This document shows, piece after piece, positions 1 through 8,815 of a stretch of 64,000 nucleotides of DNA. The DNA comes from Agromyces mediolanus (GTDB taxonomy: Bacteria; Actinomycetota; Actinomycetes; Actinomycetales; Microbacteriaceae), in contig NZ_JAMBNX010000004.1 in the NCBI RefSeq assembly GCF_023715325.1, forward strand, positions 248,001 to 312,000. The letters are read 5' to 3'. The notes under the pieces were generated by a model. That model was not told where the DNA came from and made no database searches. It worked only from the letters and a program-made list of their open reading frames with translations. The position numbers were made by a program, and so were the translations under genes. Each line of letters opens with the position of its first letter. Positions within the stretch are counted from its first letter, which is position 1.

Positions 1-98
1 AGCGCAAGGGCGACGCCCCGAGCGACCACGTGCCGGTGCTCGTCGAGCTCGAGCTCGGTGGCGACGACGACGGCGACCTGCCGATGATCTTCGGCTGA
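1..98 (+). CDS. Exodeoxyribonuclease III, 3' end only
   Basis: Reading from base 3 gives 31 residues ending at the TGA at 96-98. They contain APSDHVPVLVEL, which matches the C-terminal SDHAPV signature of exonuclease III/AP endonucleases (ExoA/XthA), where the Asp-His pair is part of the active site. Such enzymes remove nucleotides at abasic sites in base-excision repair. After the motif comes an acidic tail (GGDDDGDLP). Only the end of the gene is in the window, so the family call rests on one short motif. Confidence 0.72.
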   Translation, partial: RKGDAPSDHVPVLVELELGGDDDGDLPMIFG

Positions 99-284
99 GC
101 GGCACCTCGCGCCGGGCGGGCTCGTGCGAGGCCCGACGGGCCCGTGTTACGCCATGGGTCGCACCGGGCTGACAGCGCGGCACCGGCTGGGTACCGTCGG
201 GGCATCCACCACCGCCCCGCGCGCTGATCTCCCCCGATGGGCGCCGCCGATCGGTTCCGGCGAGCCCGGAACCCGGGAGCCCAG

Positions 285-1157
285 ATGCCAGCGACGCCGA
301 CGAGCACGAGCGCAGCCGCGCTGCCCGTGGAGTTCCGCGGCGTCGGTCGCGCGTTCCCGACCGCCTCGGGCGACCGGCCGGTGCTGCGAGGGATCGACCT
401 CGTCGTCGAGGCCGGTGAGATCCTCGCGATCCTCGGCCCGAGCGGCTGCGGCAAGTCGACCCTCCTGCGCATCGCGGGCGGCCTCGACCGGCCGACGAGC
501 GGGTGGGTGACGATCGCCGGCAGCCCCGTCGGCGACTACGACGCGCGCAGCGCGATCGGCTTCCAGGAGCCCCGGCTGCTGCCCTGGCGCACCGTCGCCC
601 AGAACGTCGCCCTCGGCCTGCCCCGTGGCACCGCGCGCGCCGCGGGCCGGGCGCACGTCGCGCGCCTGCTCGAGCTCGTCGGGCTCGCCGAGTTCGCCGA
701 GCACCGGCCGCGCGAGATCTCCGGCGGGATGGCGCAGCGCACCTCGCTCGCCCGGGCCCTCGCCCGGTCGCCGCACGTGCTGCTGCTCGACGAGCCCTTC
801 GGCGCGCTCGACGCCCTGACCCGGCTGCGCATGCAGGACCTGCTGCTCGAGATCCACGCGGCGGAGCCCACCACGGTGCTGCTCGTGACGCACGACGTCG
901 ACGAGGCGCTCCAGCTCGCCGACCGCATCGTCGTGCTCGGCACGGAGCCGGGCCCCGACGGTGCGGCGTCGACGGACGCGGCGCCGGGCGCGGGCATCCG
1001 CCAGACCGTCGTCGTGCCCGGCACCCGGCCGCGCGACCGCGGCTCCGCCGAGCTCGCCGAGCTCCGCGGCCGACTGCTCGACGGGCTCGGCATCGACCGG
1101 CACGGCGCCGCCCGCGGCATCCAGGCCACCAGCACCATCCCGGCGTTCCCCTACTGA
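285..1157 (+). CDS. ABC transporter ATP-binding protein, sulfonate/taurine/nitrate type (SsuB/TauB-like)
   Basis: A 290-residue cytoplasmic ATPase that would power the importer encoded with the next two genes. It has Walker A GPSGCGKST (about residues 51-59), a Q-loop in GFQEPRLLPW (91-101), the signature SGGMAQ (146-151), Walker B with LLLDEPFGALD (166-176) and the switch His in THD (202-204). The QEPRLLPW segment is typical of SsuB/TauB/NrtD proteins. An upstream in-frame ATG exists at 237, but GGGAG at 275-279 lies five bases before the ATG at 285, so I start there. Gene order is ATPase, binding protein, permease. The substrate is not readable from sequence; an aliphatic sulfonate, taurine or similar small anion is likely from the family. 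Confidence 0.9.
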   Translation: MPATPTSTSAAALPVEFRGVGRAFPTASGDRPVLRGIDLVVEAGEILAILGPSGCGKSTLLRIAGGLDRPTSGWVTIAGSPVGDYDARSAIGFQEPRLLPWRTVAQNVALGLPRGTARAAGRAHVARLLELVGLAEFAEHRPREISGGMAQRTSLARALARSPHVLLLDEPFGALDALTRLRMQDLLLEIHAAEPTTVLLVTHDVDEALQLADRIVVLGTEPGPDGAASTDAAPGAGIRQTVVVPGTRPRDRGSAELAELRGRLLDGLGIDRHGAARGIQATSTIPAFPY

Positions 1158-1198
1158 GCGCGCCGGGCCCCGTCTGCACCCCACCCCCGAGGAGTCAC

Positions 1199-2227
1199 AT
1201 GTCCCGCACCAGTCTCATCCGCACCGCGCTCGTCGCGGGCGCCGCCGCGAGCGCCCTGCTGCTCTCCGGCTGCGTCGCCGGCGAAGGCCAGGCCGCCGAG
1301 CCGGCCCCGAGCGCCGAGTCCGGCTCGCTCGAGGGCCAGACGCTCGCGATCGACTTCGCCACCTACAACCCGCTGAGCCTCGTCATCAAGGACCAGGGCT
1401 GGCTCGAGGACGCCGGGCTCGACGTCACCTGGGTGCAGTCGGCCGGATCGAACAAGGCGAACGAGGCGCTGCGCGCCGGCGCGATCGAGGTCGGCTCGAC
1501 CGCCGGCTCCGCCGCCCTGCTCGCCCGCTCGAACGACTCGCCGATCCAGGTCATCGACCTCTTCTCGCAGCCCGAGTGGGCCGCGCTCGTCACGGTCGAC
1601 GGCACCGGGGTCTCCTCGGTCGCCGACCTCAAAGGCAAGCAGGTCGCCGCGACGAAGGGCACCGACCCGTACTTCTTCCTGCTGCAGTCGCTCGAGGCCG
1701 AGGGCCTCCAGGCCTCCGACATCACCGTGCAGAACCTCCAGCACGCCGACGGCTGGGCCGCGCTGCAGAACGGCTCGGTGCAGGCCTGGGCGGGCCTCGA
1801 CCCGATCATGGCCGGAGCCGAGGAGCAGGGCGCGACGCTGTTCTACCGGAACGTCGACTTCAACTCCTACGGCTTCCTGAACGCCACCGAGGACTTCATC
1901 CAGAACAAGCCCGAGGTCGCGCAGGCCGTCGTCGACGCGTACGAGCACGCCCGCCAGTGGGCCCAGGAGAACCCCGAGGAGACGGCGCAGATCCTCGCCG
2001 ATGTCGCGGGCCTCGACCTCGCCGTGGCCACCAAGGTGATCGACGAGCGCACGAATCTCGACGTCGACCATGTGCCGGGCGACGCGCAGGTCGCGGTGCT
2101 CGAGAAGATCGGCCCGATCTTCGTCGAGCTCGGCGACGTCGCCAGCCAGGACCAGGTCGACGCCGCGCTCGGCTCGCTCATCAACGACGAGTTCGCGGCC
2201 AAGGCCGACGCGTCGCGCTTCGAGTAG
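1199..2227 (+). CDS. ABC transporter substrate-binding lipoprotein (SsuA/NMT1-like)
   Basis: A 342-residue secreted lipoprotein, the extracellular receptor of the importer. The N-terminus has a positively charged start, a hydrophobic stretch and the lipobox LLLSGC, with Cys as the lipidation site, so it should be anchored to the outer face of the membrane. The mature part has features of the SsuA/TauA/ThiY periplasmic-binding-protein-like II fold (TYNPLSLVIKDQGWLEDAGL near the start, then a central DLKGKQVAATKGT segment). The ATG at 1199 is preceded by GAGGAG at 1189-1194. It lies 41 bases after the ATPase gene and 10 bases before the permease start, which indicates one operon. Confidence 0.9.
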   Translation: MSRTSLIRTALVAGAAASALLLSGCVAGEGQAAEPAPSAESGSLEGQTLAIDFATYNPLSLVIKDQGWLEDAGLDVTWVQSAGSNKANEALRAGAIEVGSTAGSAALLARSNDSPIQVIDLFSQPEWAALVTVDGTGVSSVADLKGKQVAATKGTDPYFFLLQSLEAEGLQASDITVQNLQHADGWAALQNGSVQAWAGLDPIMAGAEEQGATLFYRNVDFNSYGFLNATEDFIQNKPEVAQAVVDAYEHARQWAQENPEETAQILADVAGLDLAVATKVIDERTNLDVDHVPGDAQVAVLEKIGPIFVELGDVASQDQVDAALGSLINDEFAAKADASRFE

Positions 2228-2237
2228 GGCCGATCCG

Positions 2238-3260
2238 ATGACGGCGGATGCCTCGCGCGGCGGCGCGCGCACGAGCACGGACCCCGGCGCCGGCCGCACC
2301 GGCGCCGAGGACGGCCCTGCGGGCGTGACCTCGGTCGACCGGCAGTCGAACGCGCCCGTCGCCGACGGCGGCCTCGCGGTCGCCGTGGCCGGGCCGCTCG
2401 GCGTCTCCGGGATCGACCGGCGCGAGGCATCCGGCCGCCGGAGCGGTGGTGCCGGCAGCGCCGGTCCGGCCGGGGCATCCGCCGTCTCGACGCGCCGCCG
2501 TCTCGCCGACCGGCGCTGGTTCCGGATCGCGGGCGGCGCGCTGCTGCCGCTCGGGCTGCTCGTCGCGTGGCAGCTCGCCTCGACCTCGGGCGCCGTGCCG
2601 GTGTCGATGCTGCCGAGCCCCGAGATGGTGTGGACGGCCGGAGTCGATCTCGCCGAGCGCGGCCTGCTGGGCCTCTACGTCGCGATCTCGACGCAGCGCG
2701 TGTTCATCGGCTTCGCCGTCGGCGCGGCGCTCGGCCTCGTCGTCGGCGCCGTCGTGGGGCTGTCGAAACTCGGCGACCTCCTGCTCTCGCCGACGCTCGG
2801 CGCGATCCGCGCGGTGCCCTCGCTCGCCTGGGTGCCGCTGCTCATCCTGTGGCTGAAGATCGGCGAGGAGTCGAAGGTCGTGCTCATCGCGATCGGCGCC
2901 TTCTTCCCCGTGTACACGGTCGTCGCGGCCGCGCTGCGGCACGTCGACCGGCAGCTGCTCGAGGCCGGGCGGGCGTTCGGCCTGCGCGGCGTGCGGCTGC
3001 TGTCGGTGGTGCAGCTGCCCGCCGCGGTGCCCTCGGTCGTCTCGGCGCTGCGGCTCGCGCTCGCGCAGTCGTGGCTGTTCCTCGTCGCGGCGGAGCTCAT
3101 CGCGAGCTCGATGGGGCTCGGCTTCCTGCTCGTGGACTCCGGCAACAACGGCCGGATCGACCGGATCTTCCTCGCGATCATCCTGCTCGCCGTGCTCGGC
3201 AAGCTGAGCGACGCCGTCGTCGGCCTGTTCGAGCGCTGGGCCGTGCGCAAGTGGGCCTGA
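2238..3260 (+). CDS. ABC transporter permease (SsuC/TauC-like)
   Basis: A 340-residue membrane protein, the channel of the importer. Roughly the first 90 residues are polar, Gly/Ala/Arg/Pro-rich and probably disordered. The membrane core starts near WFRIAGGALLPLGLLVAWQL and has about six helices. The cytoplasmic EAA loop that docks the ATPase is visible as LLEAGRAFGLRG, and the LRAVPSLAWVPLLILWL-type helix is characteristic of this permease family. The open frame extends back into the lipoprotein gene, but the ATG at 2238 follows that gene's stop by ten bases and avoids a long overlap. The long polar N-terminal extension is unusual; a later start is possible. Confidence 0.87.
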   Translation: MTADASRGGARTSTDPGAGRTGAEDGPAGVTSVDRQSNAPVADGGLAVAVAGPLGVSGIDRREASGRRSGGAGSAGPAGASAVSTRRRLADRRWFRIAGGALLPLGLLVAWQLASTSGAVPVSMLPSPEMVWTAGVDLAERGLLGLYVAISTQRVFIGFAVGAALGLVVGAVVGLSKLGDLLLSPTLGAIRAVPSLAWVPLLILWLKIGEESKVVLIAIGAFFPVYTVVAAALRHVDRQLLEAGRAFGLRGVRLLSVVQLPAAVPSVVSALRLALAQSWLFLVAAELIASSMGLGFLLVDSGNNGRIDRIFLAIILLAVLGKLSDAVVGLFERWAVRKWA

Positions 3261-3280
3261 GCCCCCGCCGCCTCCCCCAC

Positions 3281-3379
3281 TCACACAACTCAGGAACATC
3301 TGGCCGTTATGCGCGGCGTGGTATCGCGGCATCCGCGGAACGGCGCCGATCGGCCGGGGCCCGTTCCTGAGTTCTGTGC
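3281..3379. repeat. Family A palindromic element, copy 1
   Basis: About 97 bases bounded by CACACAACTCAGGAAC (from 3282) and GTTCCTGAGTTCTGTG (to 3378), near-perfect inverted repeats. The left arm continues ATCTGGCCGTTATG, which recurs in copies 3 and 4. It fills the gap between the convergent permease and AlkD-like genes, so it may serve as a two-way terminator. The conserved ends and length suggest a dispersed repeat (REP/MITE-like) rather than a simple terminator. Confidence 0.85.
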
Positions 3380-3390
3380 GCGGAGGCCGC

Positions 3391-4149
<759 letters not shown>

Positions 4150-4155
4150 CCCAGT

Positions 4156-4161
4156 ACCGTA
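4156..4161 (-). promoter_or_regulatory. -10 box TACGGT of the AlkD-like gene (leaderless)
   Basis: On the minus strand TACGGT is followed by six bases and then the GTG at 4149. In actinobacteria transcription begins about 6-7 bases after the -10 hexamer, so the transcript should start at or next to the start codon. No Shine-Dalgarno sequence is present. Confidence 0.6.
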
Positions 4162-4173
4162 CCGCCCGACCCA

Positions 4174-4272
4174 TCACACAACTCAGGAAGATCTGCCGAT
4201 TCGGCGGAGCGCCCGGTCGGCGCGCCCGCGGAATCGCGCGGGGCGCCGGTCGGGCGTTCCTGAGTTGTGTGA
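4174..4272. repeat. Family A palindromic element, copy 2
   Basis: Bounded by CACACAACTCAGGAAG (from 4175) and GTTCCTGAGTTGTGTG (to 4271), the same length as copy 1 but with a different core (ATCTGCCGATTCGG, then a GC-rich palindromic middle). It lies between the start of the AlkD-like gene and the end of a small membrane protein gene, both on the minus strand, so here it is not in a convergent gap. Confidence 0.85.
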
Positions 4273-4278
4273 GGCGGG

Positions 4279-4779
4279 TCAGCCCCGCGGTGCGCCGGGC
4301 GCGGCCGGCTCGGCCGGGTCGGCCGGGTCGGCGGGCTCGGCCGGGTCGGCGGGGTCGGCGGCCCGCGCGGGCTCGGCGGGCTCGGCCGGCTCGGCGCCCG
4401 GCTCGGCCTCCACCACGGTCGTCTCCTCGACGACGACCTCGTCGACGTGTTCCTCGTCGGCGAACGCCGGCTCGGCGGCGAGCGCCGGCGCAGGGGTCCG
4501 CCGCGAGAGCGCGCCGAAGCCGATCAGCACCGCGAACAGCGCGAGCGAGACGACGAGGCCGACGATGCCGCCGGTGAGCAGCCCCGACGACACGACGATC
4601 TCCGACTGGCTGCCGTAGACGTCGACGGCGGTGCCGGTGCCGCTCGTGAGCGCGGCGTTGAGCGTGGTGTTCGCCTGCGACGTCCACATGGCGCCGATCA
4701 CCGTCACGACGGCGGAGCCGGCGAGGGCGATCGTCGGCACGACGAGCGCGACGGCGGCGGAGGGGCGGGTGTGGGTCAT
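4279..4779 (-). CDS. Small two-helix membrane protein with acidic Ala/Pro/Asp/Glu tail
   Basis: A 166-residue protein of unknown function. It has a hydrophobic helix near residues 9-30 (AVALVVPTIALAGSAVVTVIG), an extracellular-type segment of about 40 residues, a second helix (GIVGLVVSLALFAVLIGFGAL), then a long low-complexity tail rich in A, E, P and D, including an ADPADPAEP-type repeat. The topology puts the tail in the cytoplasm. An in-frame ATG at 4899 exists, but the region from it to 4779 looks like untranslated DNA; I chose the ATG at 4779 because the membrane helix follows directly. I do not recognise the family. Confidence 0.6.
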   Translation of the reverse strand: MTHTRPSAAVALVVPTIALAGSAVVTVIGAMWTSQANTTLNAALTSGTGTAVDVYGSQSEIVVSSGLLTGGIVGLVVSLALFAVLIGFGALSRRTPAPALAAEPAFADEEHVDEVVVEETTVVEAEPGAEPAEPAEPARAADPADPAEPADPADPAEPAAPGAPRG

Positions 4780-5075
4780 GTGGGACTCGTTTCGTCTGGT
4801 CGAGTTCGGCGGACGCCGATCCGGATGCCGGTGCGCCGGGCCGGTGCGGAGGAGTCCGTCGCCCGGCCTCGAGCGACGGTACGCACGCACGCTATGCATC
4901 CCCTATGCGTCCGCTATCGGATTCGTGTGCGGGCTGGCGATCGCCAGCGCGGATCGCGCGATCGGCGCAATATTCCCGCGTCGCACCGCAACCAATCGCA
5001 GAGCGCGTGCGCCTACCCTGGGATGGGCGGCGATTCCGCGCTGCCGCAGACCACCACGACGACGGGAGGTTCCGA
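4780..5075. promoter_or_regulatory. Divergent intergenic region with 11-bp repeated motif
   Basis: 296 bases between divergent genes. At 4892-4924 the sequences CTATGCATCC, CTATGCGTCC and CTATCGGATTC follow each other with an 11-base period, one helical turn, as expected for adjacent sites of one regulator. GGCGATCGCC (4936-4945) is a perfect 10-base palindrome. TACCCT near 5014 is a possible -10 box for the downstream plus-strand gene. No gene is seen in this stretch. Confidence 0.4.
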
Positions 5076-6530
5076 ATGTCACAGACCACTCTTGACACCA
5101 TCGTTGGCGAACCCGAGGTCCTGGAGGACGCGGTGTCGCCGGAGGCGATCGCCCTCGCGGCCGGGGTCGAGCAGGACCCCGCCTGGCTCGCGCTGAAGGA
5201 CGCGGCGACCCGGCTGCAGGCGCTCCAGGTGAAGGACGGCTCGGTGCCGGTCGAGACCGACCGCCCCGAGGCATCCGCGCTCGTCGACACGATCGTCGAG
5301 TCCGTCGCCGCGCTCGCCCCGCGCTTCCCGCACGAGGCCGCCTACCTCACGGCGCTGCAGGCCGACTTCCGCAGGTGGCAGGGCGAGGGCTTCGGCATCC
5401 CCGACTTCCTCGACTCGCTCGTCGAGTTCCAGCCGCAGCGGCACCGCGTCGACGGCATCCGCCACCTCGTCGTGTTCCCGATGTACACGCAGAACGGCTC
5501 GTCGGAGCGCCACGTCGAGGCGCTCGTCGTCGAGACGATCTGGCCGGAGTTCATCGCCGCGCTCGAGGCCGGCGACTACGGCAACAAGCTCTTCGTGAGC
5601 CTGCGCCTCGTCGACTTCACGCCCGGCTACGACACGAACTCGGCGGTGCTCTTCCCCGAGACGGTCGCGATGCGCGAGATCCCCCAGTTCACCTGGGGCG
5701 CGATCTTCCAGGACCGCGAGGCGGCCCGCTACCGCCGCGTCGTGCGCGCGGCGAGCGAGATCACGAAGCTCGAACTGCCCGAGGATGCCGCGAGCCTCCT
5801 GGGCGATCAGGAGCTCGCCGAGCGCACCTTCGTGATGTGGGACATCATCCACGACCGCACCCACATGCGCGGCGACCTGCCGTTCGACCCGTTCATGATC
5901 AAGCAGCGCATGCCGTTCTTCCTCTACTCGCTGGAGGAGCTGCGCTGCGACCTCACCGCGTTCCGTGAGTCGGTCAAGATCCAGCGTGCGCTCGACGCCC
6001 GTCTCGCGGCCGGCGAGGAGCTCACCGACATCGAGGAGCAGATGCGCTCGACCGGCAAGCTCGTGCAGTACGCGGTCATCTTCGACCGCATCTTCCGCTT
6101 CTCGATCACCGGCAGCCGGGTGCGCAACTACGACGGCCTCGGCGGGCAGCTGCTGTTCGCGTGGCTGCACCAGAAGCACGTGCTGGAGTGGCGCGACGTC
6201 GAGCTGAGCTTCGACTGGGACGCCGTCGCCGACGCGGTCGTCGAGCTCGGCGACGCGATCGACCAGCTCTACTGGGAGTCGATCGACCGCCCGAAGACGG
6301 TGCACTGGCTGAAGGCCTACGAGCTCGTCACCTCGGTGGTCACGCCGAACCCCGCGTCGGTGTGGGCCGAGGGCCTGCCGCGCGAGGTGCTCGCCGGGCC
6401 GCCGAAGGGCTACACCGACCTCGTGATGGACGACGAGTTCCCGCTGTCGATGTTCTTCGAGGCCCTCGACAAGAAGATGAAGCCGGTCATCGAGTCGACG
6501 GTCGGCATCACGGGCGACGCCGAGGCCTGA
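5076..6530 (+). CDS. DUF6421-like protein
   Basis: A 484-residue soluble protein that I match by overall look to the actinobacterial DUF6421 family; its biochemical role is not known. A notable conserved-looking stretch is DIIHDRTHMRGDLPFDPF (about residues 252-269), with two His and several Asp that could bind a metal. The downstream DGLGGQLLFAWLHQKHVLEW is also striking. The ATG at 5076 has GGGAGG at 5065-5070. The longer frame starting at 4905 reads through a promoter-like region and is not used. An SDR oxidoreductase follows after an inverted repeat, so the two probably act together. Confidence 0.65.
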   Translation: MSQTTLDTIVGEPEVLEDAVSPEAIALAAGVEQDPAWLALKDAATRLQALQVKDGSVPVETDRPEASALVDTIVESVAALAPRFPHEAAYLTALQADFRRWQGEGFGIPDFLDSLVEFQPQRHRVDGIRHLVVFPMYTQNGSSERHVEALVVETIWPEFIAALEAGDYGNKLFVSLRLVDFTPGYDTNSAVLFPETVAMREIPQFTWGAIFQDREAARYRRVVRAASEITKLELPEDAASLLGDQELAERTFVMWDIIHDRTHMRGDLPFDPFMIKQRMPFFLYSLEELRCDLTAFRESVKIQRALDARLAAGEELTDIEEQMRSTGKLVQYAVIFDRIFRFSITGSRVRNYDGLGGQLLFAWLHQKHVLEWRDVELSFDWDAVADAVVELGDAIDQLYWESIDRPKTVHWLKAYELVTSVVTPNPASVWAEGLPREVLAGPPKGYTDLVMDDEFPLSMFFEALDKKMKPVIESTVGITGDAEA

Positions 6531-6546
6531 GCCCTGGATTCACCGG

Positions 6547-6593
6547 ATCACCCCGGGCGCACACGGAGCTTCCGTTCCGGCGCTCGGGGTGAT
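6547..6593. terminator. Two-tier inverted repeat between the DUF6421-like and SDR genes
   Basis: ATCACCCCGGGCGC (6547-6560) pairs with GCGCTCGGGGTGAT (6580-6593) with one internal mismatch, and the loop itself holds ACGGAGCTTCCGT, a second perfect hairpin. There is no clear T-run. It could attenuate read-through into the SDR gene or be a single-copy REP-like element. Confidence 0.5.
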
Positions 6594-6627
6594 TCGCTTT
6601 CGATGGAGCACGCGGATGGAGAACGAC

Positions 6628-7299
6628 ATGGTGGATGACTCGACGAACGGACCCGCGGGCCGGGTCGTGCTGATCGCGGGTGCGACGAGCGCGTCCGGCC
6701 GCGCGGTCGCGCGCGCGCTGCTCGACGCGGGCGCGATCGTCGTCGCGGTCGGCAGCGACCGGGGGCGGCTCGAGGCGATGGCGGCCGAGTTCCCCGGACT
6801 CGTGACCGAGCTCGCCGACCTCACCGATCAGCAGCAGGTCTGGCCGCTCGCGATGCGGGTGCACGGTCGTGTCGGCGACGTCGACGGCGTCGTGCACCTC
6901 GTCGGCGGCTGGCGGGGCGGCGGCGGGCTCCCCGGGCAGACCGAGGAGGACTACCGCGTGCTCGAGCGCTCCTTCTCCGCGCTGCGCCACCTCAGCCGCG
7001 CCCTGTGGGACGACCTCGTCGGCTCCTCCGCCGGGCGGATCACGATCATTTCCTCGACGACCATCGAGCACCCGACCGCCGGTGGCGCCAACTACACGGC
7101 GGTCAAGGCCGCGAGCGAGTCGTGGATGCAGAGCGTCGCGCAGGGCCTCGGCAAGGCCGGCGACCGCGGCGCGGCCGTCACCTTCCGGGTGAAGGCGCTC
7201 GAGGGGCTCGAGGAGCGCTTCGCCGAGCGGGTCGTCGCGCTCTGGCGCGAGGATGCCTCGGCGCTCAACGGTCGGGTGGAGACGCTCTCGGCGGAGTGA
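6628..7299 (+). CDS. Short-chain dehydrogenase/reductase (SDR)
   Basis: A 223-residue classical-type SDR that would use NAD(P)H on an unknown substrate. The nucleotide-binding turn is seen as AGATSASGRAVA near the N-terminus, slightly different from TGxxxGxG. The catalytic Ser lies in IISSTTI and the Tyr-Lys pair in NYTAVKAASESW. I chose the ATG at 6628 because GGAGA lies at 6618-6622; an ATG at 6616 with GGAG at 6605-6608 is almost as good. It follows the DUF6421-like gene on the same strand. The substrate cannot be inferred. Confidence 0.82.
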   Translation: MVDDSTNGPAGRVVLIAGATSASGRAVARALLDAGAIVVAVGSDRGRLEAMAAEFPGLVTELADLTDQQQVWPLAMRVHGRVGDVDGVVHLVGGWRGGGGLPGQTEEDYRVLERSFSALRHLSRALWDDLVGSSAGRITIISSTTIEHPTAGGANYTAVKAASESWMQSVAQGLGKAGDRGAAVTFRVKALEGLEERFAERVVALWREDASALNGRVETLSAE

Positions 7300-7354
7300 G
7301 CGTGGCGTCACCGCTCGGGTAGGCTCGCTGCGGAACTCAGAGGGGAGAGCGCCC

Positions 7355-7642
7355 GTGCTCCGTCAACGATCGACCGTGTTCGATGCCATCGCACACCCGG
7401 TCAGACGGGACCTCCTCGAGGTGCTGAACGGCGCGCACTGGGTGTCGATCACCGAACTCGCGGATCGGATCGAGGTCTCCCGCTCCACCGCGTCGCGGCA
7501 TCTCGACATCCTGCGCCGCAGCGGCCTCGTGCGGGCGCGCCGGGTCGACCAGGCGACCATGCACCGGCTCCGCCGCGATGCGCTCGAGCCGGTGTTCGAG
7601 TGGATCGAACCGCTCGTCGCCGAAGAGGCGCTCGCGGGCTGA
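7355..7642 (+). CDS. ArsR/GntR-like winged-helix transcriptional regulator
   Basis: A 95-residue DNA-binding protein, almost entirely one winged-helix domain. The start (FDAIAHPVRRDLLEVL) and the recognition part (STASRHLDILRRSGLVRARRV) are typical of small ArsR-family repressors. There is no pair of Cys residues for metal sensing, so it is probably not a metal sensor. It begins at a GTG preceded by AGAGGGGAGA at 7340-7349; a TAGGCT hexamer at 7320-7325 is a likely -10 box. It follows the SDR gene, but with its own promoter. Its targets are unknown. Confidence 0.8.
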   Translation: MLRQRSTVFDAIAHPVRRDLLEVLNGAHWVSITELADRIEVSRSTASRHLDILRRSGLVRARRVDQATMHRLRRDALEPVFEWIEPLVAEEALAG

Positions 7643-7756
7643 GCGCCGCGCACCGCGGCACTGCGGCTGAGCCCCGGCACCGCGGCACTGCGGCTGAGCC
7701 CCGGCACCGCGGGCTGGGACCCGGCACCGCGGGCTGAGCGCCGGCACCGCGGACGG
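7643..7756. repeat. GC-rich tandem repeat array
   Basis: The gap after the ArsR-like gene consists of imperfect head-to-tail copies of a GCACCGCGGCACTGCGGCTG-type unit of 27 bases, followed by shorter 21-base versions (GCACCGCGGGCTGRG). All copies are rich in CCGCGG palindromes. It encodes nothing convincing and looks like a minisatellite formed by slippage. Confidence 0.7.
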
Positions 7757-7765
7757 CCGCCGCGG

Positions 7766-8698
7766 CTAGGGCGCGGTCGTCGCGTCGTCGTCCGGCACTG
7801 CGGCGCCCCGGGAAGACTCGGCGGCATCCGACCGTTCGACGCCCTCCGGCGCGGGCGCAGTGCCGGCGCCGGGCGCGACGCCCGACTCGGGCGGCACCGA
7901 CGGGGGCACGCCCTCGGGGCTGAGCCCCGGCGGCACAGCCTCCGGAGGAATGGAGGGCGCGTCGCCCGCCGCCACGGCGCACCCCGCGGTTCCCTCATCG
8001 CCCTGCAGCGCGAAGCGCCAGGCGGTGTCGGTCTGCTCGTCGAGCCCGGCGGGCTTCGGGGTACCGCCGTTCCACCACTCCCACTCGCGGTACTCGAAGC
8101 CGGCCTCGGCCATGCACGCGCGCACCGCCCGTTGTCCGGTGGACCACGCCGCACGGTCACTCTCGGAGACGAAGCGCGGATCGGCGGGGTCGAGGTACGG
8201 GTTCGTGGGCGGCGTCGACGGGGTCGGCTTCGGCGACGGTGATGGTGACGGCCGCTCCGGGCGCGGGCTCGGCGACGGCTCGGGCGAGGGCGCCGGGGCT
8301 GGGAGCGTCGGCAGCGGGGTCGAGGGCACCGTGGGCGGGGCGCTCGGCGCCGGCGCCTCGGGGGACCCGGCCGCCGAGCCGTCGTTCTGCTCCGCCGCGC
8401 CCCCGCGCTCCGCATCGGGTCGGAGGTCGACACCGCGGTGGGCGAGCTGCACGGCGGGGCCGTCGTTGTCGCCGATCGCGGCGTGCACGCCGATCACCGC
8501 GCCGACCGTGCAGAGCGCGGCGACGCCGGCCGCGGCGATGGCGAGCATCGGCCCCGAGACCCGCGACGGCCGGTCCCGGTGCGCGTGCCTGCGGTGCGGC
8601 TCGACGCCGATGCGGGTGGAGCCGGTCTGCGCGGTCGCCGCGCCGCGCCGGGTCCGCTCGGGACGCAGCGCACGAGGAACATCGCGCGGTCGAGGCAT
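7766..8698 (-). CDS. Membrane-anchored extracytoplasmic protein with Pro/Ser-rich linker
   Basis: A 310-residue protein of unknown function. After an Arg-rich N-terminus (about 50 residues) there is one membrane helix (MLAIAAAGVAALCTVGAVIG), then a polar segment, a long linker dominated by Pro, Ser and Thr (about residues 110-170), and a small domain containing VRACMAEAGFEYREWEWW and GTAGCAVAAG. The two Cys residues may form a disulfide outside the cell. Small domains with a CMxxAGF segment occur in secreted proteins of related bacteria as far as I recall. The ATG at 8698 has GGAAAGGG just upstream on the minus strand. The frame runs on to 9730 but that part overlaps real genes. Confidence 0.7.
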   Translation of the reverse strand: MPRPRDVPRALRPERTRRGAATAQTGSTRIGVEPHRRHAHRDRPSRVSGPMLAIAAAGVAALCTVGAVIGVHAAIGDNDGPAVQLAHRGVDLRPDAERGGAAEQNDGSAAGSPEAPAPSAPPTVPSTPLPTLPAPAPSPEPSPSPRPERPSPSPSPKPTPSTPPTNPYLDPADPRFVSESDRAAWSTGQRAVRACMAEAGFEYREWEWWNGGTPKPAGLDEQTDTAWRFALQGDEGTAGCAVAAGDAPSIPPEAVPPGLSPEGVPPSVPPESGVAPGAGTAPAPEGVERSDAAESSRGAAVPDDDATTAP

Positions 8699-8803
8699 CC
8701 CTTTCCACCGTAGGCGAGGGTTCCTCCCCCGGCAAGGGGGGCATTTCGCCCGCTCCGACCGGCGGAGCCCACCGCCCGCCCCCTTCAGGCGGGCGCCGCA
8801 CGA

Positions 8804-8809
8804 TACGCT
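8804..8809 (+). promoter_or_regulatory. -10 box TACGCT of the PF04020 protein gene (leaderless)
   Basis: TACGCT is followed by exactly six bases and then the ATG at 8816, the same geometry as several other genes here. No ribosome binding site is visible. Confidence 0.55.
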
Positions 8810-8815
8810 CGCGCC

